From NCBI GenBank assembly GCA_020723285.1, contig DYJE01000002.1, positions 186,001 to 250,000 of the forward strand: a stretch of 64,000 nt of DNA, given 5' to 3'. The notes under the pieces are model-generated. The model did no database searches and was not told the DNA's origin. It worked only from the letters and a program-made list of their open reading frames with translations. The stretch's first letter is position 1; each line of letters starts with the position of its first letter. A program made the translations under genes and the position numbers. Positions 18,726 through 25,287 of the stretch are shown here, one piece after another. This DNA is from Desulforapulum autotrophicum (GTDB taxonomy: Bacteria > Desulfobacterota > Desulfobacteria > Desulfobacterales > Desulfolunaceae).

Positions 18726-19724
18726 GTGAATCCGTCACTGATATATCCGGGCATATACAGAATCAGGCTCCCCCTTGCAGGAAAAAAACCGGGCCCTGTG
18801 AATGTCTATCTTTTCAAGGGAAAAGACAATATCACCCTGCTTGACACAGGAACGGATCTTTCCTGGCGTTATCTTGAATCTCACCTGAAAAAAATCGGTG
18901 TCTGTTTCAGCCACATTCACCGCATCATCATGACCCATGGCCATGTGGATCATTATGGTGCGGCGAGCCGGATTTTTTTCAACGGGAAACGAAATGCCAC
19001 AGTCATAGCCCATGCCGCTGACCGGCGTCCCATCGAGACAGGAACAGATGTTCCTTCTGATGCATACCGGCGATTTCTTGTGGCAACGGGAACGCCTGTC
19101 ATATACCATTTCGGAATCGTTCCCATGTTTTTTCTTTTTCGAAAACGGCTGGCCAGACCCTGCCCTGTCCATGAAACACTCAACCTGTCAGAGCCTCTTC
19201 TCATGGGGGATTACAGGGCCAAAGTCATTGAAACACCCGGCCACACGCGGGGTTCGGTCTGTCTTCTTCTGGAAAAGGAAGGGATCCTTTTTTCCGGAGA
19301 CCATATCCTTCCGCACATCACGCCCAACGCGTTCCCCATGCTTGAAAAAAGCGGCCTGCCTGTTCGAAGCAGCCAGAATGAATTTTACGAATCCCTTGAA
19401 CGAATCAAAATCATAGCTCCGCAGATTATTTATCCGGCCCACGGAAAAATGATACGGGATTTTGAATCGGTTCATAATATGTACAAAACCTGTTTCGCCC
19501 AGCGTCAGGATTCGATTTTAAGAACGGTTCAAAACAATCCCGGCAAATCCATATACGATATGGCCCGGATCCATTTTCCAGAAATCAGCGGTTCCCGCCG
19601 TTTTATACTTGATCTTTATCTTGCGGTGTCCGAGGTTTATACGCACATTCAGGTCCTCGAAAAACTCGGGCGGGTCAGGACCCTTTTCACAAACCGAATC
19701 CTTCTTGTGGAGTATATTCAATGA
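18726..19724 (+). CDS. MBL-fold metallohydrolase
   Basis: Metallo-beta-lactamase-fold hydrolase of 332 residues. The metal ligands are visible: THGHVDH (HxHxDH), then ETPGHTRGSV, FSGDH and a late His (YPAHGK). The opening (PGIYRIRLPLAGKKPGPVNVYLF) and the overall pattern resemble glyoxalase-II-like and acyl-thioester hydrolases. A C-terminal helical extension (about 255-330) looks like the winged-helix-like tail of the LACTB2/BLACT type. The GTG start at 18726 has GGAAG upstream. In this operon a thioesterase-type role is plausible, not antibiotic resistance. The preceding 118-base gap holds no gene. Confidence 0.82.
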   Translation: MNPSLIYPGIYRIRLPLAGKKPGPVNVYLFKGKDNITLLDTGTDLSWRYLESHLKKIGVCFSHIHRIIMTHGHVDHYGAASRIFFNGKRNATVIAHAADRRPIETGTDVPSDAYRRFLVATGTPVIYHFGIVPMFFLFRKRLARPCPVHETLNLSEPLLMGDYRAKVIETPGHTRGSVCLLLEKEGILFSGDHILPHITPNAFPMLEKSGLPVRSSQNEFYESLERIKIIAPQIIYPAHGKMIRDFESVHNMYKTCFAQRQDSILRTVQNNPGKSIYDMARIHFPEISGSRRFILDLYLAVSEVYTHIQVLEKLGRVRTLFTNRILLVEYIQ

Positions 19725-20593
19725 AAATCCAGCGAATCAAAGACCGTTGCAACCTGTGTATGCTATGCGTCCGAGACTGTGTATCCGGTGCCTGGCGTGA
19801 AGTGAACGGCGAACCGGTGATGGCCGCGCCGGACCTGTGCAACCGGTGCAGCCATTGCGTGGCGGTCTGCCCCCAGTCCGCCATATATCACGAAGCCCTG
19901 GACTATACCCAGGTCGACCGCATAAACAGTCATCTCGTCAAGCCCGATGTGTACAAACATATCGCGTCAGGCCGCCGAAGCATCCGCCAGTACAAGAAAG
20001 ACACTGTGTCCCGTGAAATCATTGAGGACATCCTGAATCTGGCCAGCCACTCACCCACGGCCAGTAACAAACAGAACGTGGCCTACACGGTGATCAACGA
20101 CAGAAAAATATTACGGGAGATATCGAACCGTGTTTTCGGGTTCAGCAAAAACATATACAGGCTCTCCCAGAAAGGGATCGGCAAAAAGGTTTATACAGTG
20201 GTTAAACGCTTTTACCCTGACGGAATCAGCCGTTATCTGGACCCCATGGACTTCTACATCGCCGAAGCTGAAAAAGGCCGCGATTATATCCTGCACGGTG
20301 CACCGGTTCTGATTCTCGTCCATGGACCTAAAAAAGGCAGTTTAATCAATGAAAACTGCAACATTGCCGCGACAAACATCATGAATTACGCCCACAGCCT
20401 GGGTCTTGGAACCTGCTACATCGGATTTCTCAATCTGGCCCTTGCCCGCTTTTCTTCGTTAAGACAACTGGCCTCGGTTCCGAAAAACAGGAAAGTTTAC
20501 GCCTGCCTCACCCTGGGTTATCCGTCAGTGAGGCATTCGTTCACTGCGTCAAGGAAAGCACCGCAGATACAATGGATGATCGGACATGAATGA
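19721..20593 (+). CDS. Ferredoxin-nitroreductase fusion
   Basis: A 290-residue protein with an N-terminal 2[4Fe-4S] ferredoxin domain (Cys10/13/16/20 and Cys40/43/46/50; the second set ends CVAVCP). A nitroreductase domain (RRSIRQYKKDTVSREIIEDIL; SHSPTASNKQNVAY; CNIAATNIMNYAHSLGLGTCYIGF) is joined to it. This predicts ferredoxin-to-FMN electron transfer within one chain, a layout common in strict anaerobes. The ATG overlaps the upstream stop by four bases and the hydrolase gene overlaps its end by eight, so all three are tightly coupled. Like the 13.1 kb nitroreductase it has an insertion of about 45 residues in the middle. The substrate is unknown. Confidence 0.87.
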   Translation: MKIQRIKDRCNLCMLCVRDCVSGAWREVNGEPVMAAPDLCNRCSHCVAVCPQSAIYHEALDYTQVDRINSHLVKPDVYKHIASGRRSIRQYKKDTVSREIIEDILNLASHSPTASNKQNVAYTVINDRKILREISNRVFGFSKNIYRLSQKGIGKKVYTVVKRFYPDGISRYLDPMDFYIAEAEKGRDYILHGAPVLILVHGPKKGSLINENCNIAATNIMNYAHSLGLGTCYIGFLNLALARFSSLRQLASVPKNRKVYACLTLGYPSVRHSFTASRKAPQIQWMIGHE

Positions 20594-21656
20594 TTTCAAG
20601 GACGTGGGCCGGTTCAAACGAAGCCTGGATTTCATCGGAGGCTGTGTTGACGAGGTTTTTCTTTCAGTTCCTAAAATTGCAAAACCTTTTAAACCTGTAA
20701 GAAACATCTGCTATTCCGATTATATGCGACAGGTGGATTTTTATTTTGAAAACGGGTATGTGGAAAATCCCACGGACTTTTTTTCCATATCGGACATCGT
20801 CCCGGAAAACCGTATCATCGAAGATGAACCGTTCAAGGACGGACGGTATCAGGTCATCACCTACCCCAGTCTCCATACGGTAAAAAATCCTTGGATCTCT
20901 GAAAGATATCTGTCTTTTCAAAACAACAGAACCGGATACCTTGTCCGGTGGTTACATCCGAAGCCTTCCTGTAAAACCGTTCTTTGTCTTCACGGCTACA
21001 TGCTTGGCGAGCCTCAACAGGCCCGCACCATGTTTCATGTGGACAAGCTTTACAGCATGGGTCTTGATGTCGCTCTTTACATCACCCCGTTTCATTGGCG
21101 AAGAGCTCCGGAATCCCGTTTGCAAAGGGGCATATTTCTTCAGACCGACGACGTGGCCATGACCTGTGAAGCCATGGGACAGAGCATGGCCGATCTCCAT
21201 ACCTGTTTTCAGATTTTAAAGCAAAGGGATGCCGGAGACATCGGCCTGATCGGTGCCAGCCTGGGAGGCTACAACGCTTCTTTGTATTCCTGCCTTTCAA
21301 ATCGCCATGCTTTTGCAGCCATGATGGTCCCGGCCGTGAATTTTTCAAAACCTTACGGCCCCAGGTTTGCAAAGCTCCCATTCAAGGTTGATTCCTCCTT
21401 CATGAAAAAAATCGAAAAAGTCTGGGAACTTCATTCTCCCCTGAACCATTTACCAAAACTTTCCATGGATCGCATGCTTTTTGTGGCATCACGGGGTGAT
21501 CGCCTCTGTCCTTTCGGATATCTGGCTGAACTCCATCAAAAATGGGGTTTCAGGCGTTACAGATATATGACAGGCGGCCACTGGCTGATATTCAACGGAC
21601 GGTCACGGGGTAAAGCGTGGTACTCTTTTCTTTCGGACATGGGTTTTACATTTTAA
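20586..21656 (+). CDS. Alpha/beta hydrolase
   Basis: Predicted alpha/beta-hydrolase of 356 residues. It has an oxyanion-side strand KTVLCLHGYM and a nucleophile elbow GLIGASLGGYNASL (GxSxG). A late acid/His region is consistent with the fold: VASRGDRLCPFG carries a candidate Asp, and GGHWLIFNG a candidate His. The first about 130 residues form an unusual N-terminal extension without a recognised motif. The start overlaps the ferredoxin-nitroreductase stop by eight bases. It closes the acyl-CoA gene run, and could release or hydrolyse an ester or thioester, but no specific substrate can be assigned. Confidence 0.75.
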   Translation: MNDFKDVGRFKRSLDFIGGCVDEVFLSVPKIAKPFKPVRNICYSDYMRQVDFYFENGYVENPTDFFSISDIVPENRIIEDEPFKDGRYQVITYPSLHTVKNPWISERYLSFQNNRTGYLVRWLHPKPSCKTVLCLHGYMLGEPQQARTMFHVDKLYSMGLDVALYITPFHWRRAPESRLQRGIFLQTDDVAMTCEAMGQSMADLHTCFQILKQRDAGDIGLIGASLGGYNASLYSCLSNRHAFAAMMVPAVNFSKPYGPRFAKLPFKVDSSFMKKIEKVWELHSPLNHLPKLSMDRMLFVASRGDRLCPFGYLAELHQKWGFRRYRYMTGGHWLIFNGRSRGKAWYSFLSDMGFTF

Positions 21657-21966
21657 AACCGATAAAAACCGGAGACGAATAAACAAAGGCTATCCGAATA
21701 AACTATGACTTTGGACCTCCGTTGTCTTTTGCTTTGACTTCCTGGTGCTGTATCATTTATTATAAATCATAAAATACACATACATACTGGCCGACCTCAT
21801 CTTCCGGCCTCTCTATCAGCTGGTTCCGACACATTGTATGACCGTTGATCCTGACCTGACTTTTTTTCATGACCTTGAATAATTGATCTTCATTTTTTTC
21901 TTTCTGCCGGAAACTGGACCGGGCCTTATGTTTCATGAACCCTTGTCTAATATGGAGAATATTGCC
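21657..21966. other. Intergenic region upstream of PilZ gene
   Basis: These 310 bases carry no gene I can support. They hold one plausible plus-strand promoter (21734-21763) and a long leader of almost 200 bases before the PilZ start. An in-frame extension of the PilZ gene to 21883 is possible but has no ribosome site. Confidence 0.5.
21734..21763 (+). promoter_or_regulatory. Sigma-70-like promoter candidate for PilZ gene
   Basis: TTGACT (21734-21739), an 18-base spacer and TATTAT (21758-21763). It is the best match between the end of the hydrolase gene and the PilZ gene; the long leader lowers confidence. Confidence 0.45.
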
Positions 21967-22389
21967 ATGGTTGAATCAAACAGGATGTTTCAAAGAAAAA
22001 AAGTCAGTATCCCTGTCACTGTCACTCCGGATAATTTACCGCTGGTGGCATCACACACGGAGGTTCTTCCCATGACACCGATAGGTACCATTTTCAGAGA
22101 ATCATACGGTGCATCCATGAAAAACACCAGTGTGGACGGTTTCTGTTTTGTCACCGGGAAAAAAATGGAGCCAGGAACAGAGATTGAAGTCAAAATGGTG
22201 AATTTCAATCCCATTCCCATGGGTGAAAAAAAATTGACGGAATGTCAGGCCAAGGTGGTTTGGTGCAACACCATCCCGCAGACCGGGGCGGGAAAATGCT
22301 ATGAAATGGGGGCAAGACGCAGCCGGCGTGAAAATCTTCCCATCTTAAACTTGAAGAGCCATCATTTCGCTTCAATCAAATGCATGTAA
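21967..22389 (+). CDS. PilZ-domain protein
   Basis: Small cytoplasmic protein of 140 residues with PilZ-type c-di-GMP binding features. A basic N-terminal box (MFQRKKVSIPVTV) corresponds to the RxxxR loop in a reduced form, and NTSVDGFCFVT matches the N/DxSxxG strand motif. A beta-strand pattern ending in AKVVWCN and YEMGAR follows. The ATG at 21967 (MVESNRMF) has GGAG at a nine-base distance. The gene converges on the dynamin-like GTPase gene with only seven bases between stops. With only one clear Arg-type box, c-di-GMP binding needs testing. Confidence 0.7.
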   Translation: MVESNRMFQRKKVSIPVTVTPDNLPLVASHTEVLPMTPIGTIFRESYGASMKNTSVDGFCFVTGKKMEPGTEIEVKMVNFNPIPMGEKKLTECQAKVVWCNTIPQTGAGKCYEMGARRSRRENLPILNLKSHHFASIKCM

Positions 22390-22396
22390 AACACCG

Positions 22397-23836
22397 TCAT
22401 GATGACAGTTCAGTTTTCATGTCATCCATCGAAGACTGACTGTCGACGTCCATACTTTCATCATCGCGGATGGTCAGCAACTCAGCCAATGCCTCTCGAA
22501 TTTCTTTTACACCGGCAGTGGCGACCCAGTGAACCATATCGTGCTCACGTTTCAGACGGTTCAGTGGAAAACGCCATTTATGTTCTTCAAGATAGGTCTC
22601 CGACAGTTTTCTGATCACGCTCCAGGTATCTCGTCTGCGCTGATTTTCAAGAGATGTTATCGTATCAAAATCATTAATTATTTTTTTATGGAAACGATTT
22701 TTGAACACATTTTTAAAAGCCGCCACAAAAGTAATATAACAAAGGACGGAACCCGCCATCCCGAACGTCATCAAAAGCTGAACAGGCATCCCGCCAAGTG
22801 CCCCTGAAAGACTTAAGAAAAAAATAACGGCAAAGCTTACGATGAGGCTGAAAACACTGGCTGTCACTCCGAAACGGACATCGAACCCCAGGGCCTTTTT
22901 TTTGTAATTCACCAATGCCTCAAGAAAATGATCGAGACTTTCAGAATGATTTTCAACAAAACCCGCAAGATGATCCAGTCTTAAATCAGGAGCGCTCAAG
23001 ATCGTTTCTCTGAGTTCGTCTCTCTGGTTTTCCAGATATTTCAAGTAGTCTGTTTTTTCGGACATTCGTGCGGCGCAGGATGAATAGGTCAGATGAATAC
23101 GCGGAATATCTTTCCGGCCAGTCATCTGTGACAGATTCCAGCAGAGCGTTCCATAAACCTGAAGCATGTCAGTCATGGATTCGCATTCGTCAATACGGTT
23201 CAGCACAAACAGAATCCGTTCTTCGAACGTATTTGCCGGCAATGTTTCCCGAAGGGCCACATAGGTTTCCTGAACCGTCCCCGCTTTATGCGGATCGAAA
23301 AGAACAAGAATAAGGTCTGCAATCCGTGCAAAATCTCCGATCACGTCCTGATAATTGTAGCCACGATCCCTTTCTGTGACACTGTCCAACATCCCCGGCG
23401 TGTCAATAATGGCAAGATTTTTCAAAAAAGGTGAATTCACTTTTTTCAGTCTGAAATGCGAGGCAAAACGCCTGCCATATTTTTTCAGTTTTTCGAAAGG
23501 GAATTCCGGATCGTTCAACAGGTAGGCCCCATCATGTTCCTCCGTAACACGAATGACATGATCCTCACTTTCTGAAGGGTCATAGGTGATCACAGTGAAA
23601 GAGTCATCCGTAGGTGCCTGCCCTGTATCTTGTATGTATCCGCCGATATATTCATTGATTAATGTCGATTTTCCTGAAGAATAATTCCCCAGGATCAGAA
23701 CCACCGGCTTCCATTTGATGGTGGATTCCAACGGCACTTCACTGTACTTGTACTTCAGGGCCACTGGAGTCAGTTTTTCCTCCACCATTTCAATAAGGTC
23801 TTTCTGAAGCGACGTCTTGTAATTTTCCCGGAACAT
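22397..23836 (-). CDS. EHD/dynamin-like membrane GTPase
   Basis: Large GTPase of 479 residues. G1 is GNYSSGKST (50-58), resembling the EHD form GQYSTGKTT. G3 is DTPG (IIDTPGMLDS) and G4 is NRID (LFVLNRIDE) in place of NKxD. Two adjacent hydrophobic segments (about 328-350 and 355-378) would anchor or insert the protein in the membrane. They are followed by a helical tail rich in charged residues and an acidic C-terminus. This layout fits bacterial dynamin/EHD relatives that remodel membranes, but no family was confirmed by search. It is divergent from the sigma-54-driven unknown/LonB operon and may share control with it. Confidence 0.75.
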   Translation of the reverse strand: MFRENYKTSLQKDLIEMVEEKLTPVALKYKYSEVPLESTIKWKPVVLILGNYSSGKSTLINEYIGGYIQDTGQAPTDDSFTVITYDPSESEDHVIRVTEEHDGAYLLNDPEFPFEKLKKYGRRFASHFRLKKVNSPFLKNLAIIDTPGMLDSVTERDRGYNYQDVIGDFARIADLILVLFDPHKAGTVQETYVALRETLPANTFEERILFVLNRIDECESMTDMLQVYGTLCWNLSQMTGRKDIPRIHLTYSSCAARMSEKTDYLKYLENQRDELRETILSAPDLRLDHLAGFVENHSESLDHFLEALVNYKKKALGFDVRFGVTASVFSLIVSFAVIFFLSLSGALGGMPVQLLMTFGMAGSVLCYITFVAAFKNVFKNRFHKKIINDFDTITSLENQRRRDTWSVIRKLSETYLEEHKWRFPLNRLKREHDMVHWVATAGVKEIREALAELLTIRDDESMDVDSQSSMDDMKTELSS

Positions 23837-23911
23837 GACATTCTCCGTTTAAAGTCTTCGTGTTGTCTATGATAAAACGCTTCATGGCTATCAGAACGTT
23901 TTTTTCCGGTC

Positions 23912-23934
23912 AACTGAATTGCGTGAATTCAGTT
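23912..23934. promoter_or_regulatory. 9-bp inverted repeat, candidate activator site
   Basis: AACTGAATT-GCGTG-AATTCAGTT is a perfect 9-bp inverted repeat with a 5-base spacer. It sits about 50 bases upstream of the -24 element of a sigma-54 promoter and about 75 bases upstream of the divergent GTPase start codon on the other side. Position and symmetry fit an enhancer-binding-protein site. A hairpin in the divergent transcript is the alternative. Confidence 0.5.
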
Positions 23935-23982
23935 TTTCGATAGCATATGGAATCTGTCTTGATCTTTTTTCAGCTGGATTCC

Positions 23983-23998
23983 TGGCACCTATCTTGCT
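23983..23998 (+). promoter_or_regulatory. Sigma-54 (-24/-12) promoter
   Basis: TGGCAC-CTATC-TTGCT has GG (23984-23985) and GC (23996-23997) exactly 12 bases apart. It matches the RpoN consensus TGGCAC-N5-TTGCW at every conserved position. Transcription would begin near 24009, about 97 bases before the ATG of the unknown 393-residue protein. This predicts dependence on a bacterial enhancer-binding protein. Confidence 0.82.
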
Positions 23999-24105
23999 TT
24001 ACCGTAAAGGGAAAACCGAAATCAGGATTTGTATTGCAAGTCACTGAATAATATGTAAATGTCCGTTTTTCGGTTTTCAAATGGATTCATAAAATGAGGT
24101 CAGAC

Positions 24106-25287
24106 ATGGGCGTTCAAATCAGCGAAATTAACACCAATAGCGTATGGATCATTTCAGAAAGCAAACCCACGGATTTCAATCCGGAGTCACTTGGGGAAAA
24201 CAATATTCAAGGGCCGATTCGGGAATACGCCATATCCGATCTTGCCCTTTACCTGCTCAATCCAGATCCCATCATCATTCAGGACAAACTGGTCGGTTGT
24301 TACCTGACCTATAAAAAAACGCGTCTTCAAAAATGGAGATCTTTCTTCTCCGCTCCTTTTTCGAAAAAGAAAGATGATGATTCAAAAAACGATCCCATGA
24401 CAAGGGAATATGTTTCAAATCTGCATATGAAAACCTACACATTTAAGGACAGACCCCTTGAGGACCACTTCAAACGGATATACAAAGCCATGAGGCCCTA
24501 CGATGGTCTCTTGCGTTTTCTCGGCCTGATGGATCACGCAAAGGTCCATGATATCACAGGAATCTGTGAAGATATTGCCGGAAATCGATACAAGCTCGAC
24601 CTGTCAGGCAATGTCAAGGACAAGCTGAACTACATGGCCACCTATCTGCTGACCCCTGTAAAAATCACCATGAAACGGGCATATCTCACCAAAGGCCTGT
24701 TTGAACTTCGGGGCTACAAATTTGAAACGTTCAAAGCTGAAACGCGATACAGGCTCGTCCGGTTTTACCAGGATGGAAAGACAACGTTCTGCGTTATGGG
24801 CAGCAATGACAAAAAAGGTTTTTTTGTTCAGGACCCTAAACTGGTTTACTGGTTGCAACTGTTCCAGCAGTCCCTTAAAACCAATGAAACACTCTCGGAA
24901 TCATTGAATCTCTGTGTCAAGGGAGATGCCAAACCCTTCAAGCTATTTTTTACAAAACAGCTTGAATTTTCCTATTCTCAGAATCATCTACCAAAAATTT
25001 TCAGGAACAGCTACGACGTGTCGCGCATGGCTCCGGAAGATAAAAACGCCATTGCTGAAACGCTGAACAATCAGCAGCGTGTCATATCGTTCAACTATAT
25101 TCCACATTCAAATACCGGTGAAGAAAAAATGCATACACATATCTCTGTGATGCACGACTTCAAGGCTCTTGAACCGTTGAAAGACCATTTTCCGGATCTT
25201 TACAACGAAATATCGGAGAACGCTCCGGCCACAGATGCCGGAAAGTTTTACCTTCTTGACTCCATCAAAGGGTGCCAGGATGAATAG
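24106..25287 (+). CDS. Unknown protein in sigma-54 operon with LonB-like protease
   Basis: Protein of 393 residues that I do not recognise. It has no signal peptide or TM segment. A low-complexity basic/acidic patch (FSKKKDDDSKNDPM) lies near residue 90. Two regions around 145-200 and 200-245 look like successive small beta-rich units (TGICEDIAGNRYKLDLSG; KGLFELRGYKFETFKA). The start chosen is ATG 24106, with GAGG six bases upstream; the ATG at 24094 lacks a ribosome site. The stop overlaps the start of the LonB-like gene by eight bases, so the two are translationally coupled. It may be an adaptor, substrate or regulator of that protease, but this rests on gene order only. Confidence 0.8.
   Translation: MGVQISEINTNSVWIISESKPTDFNPESLGENNIQGPIREYAISDLALYLLNPDPIIIQDKLVGCYLTYKKTRLQKWRSFFSAPFSKKKDDDSKNDPMTREYVSNLHMKTYTFKDRPLEDHFKRIYKAMRPYDGLLRFLGLMDHAKVHDITGICEDIAGNRYKLDLSGNVKDKLNYMATYLLTPVKITMKRAYLTKGLFELRGYKFETFKAETRYRLVRFYQDGKTTFCVMGSNDKKGFFVQDPKLVYWLQLFQQSLKTNETLSESLNLCVKGDAKPFKLFFTKQLEFSYSQNHLPKIFRNSYDVSRMAPEDKNAIAETLNNQQRVISFNYIPHSNTGEEKMHTHISVMHDFKALEPLKDHFPDLYNEISENAPATDAGKFYLLDSIKGCQDE

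Noticed and set aside
18726-19724. Beta-lactamase or antibiotic resistance role for the MBL-fold protein
   Set aside because: The fold is shared by many hydrolases; the operon and the glyoxalase-II-like pattern do not suggest lactam hydrolysis.
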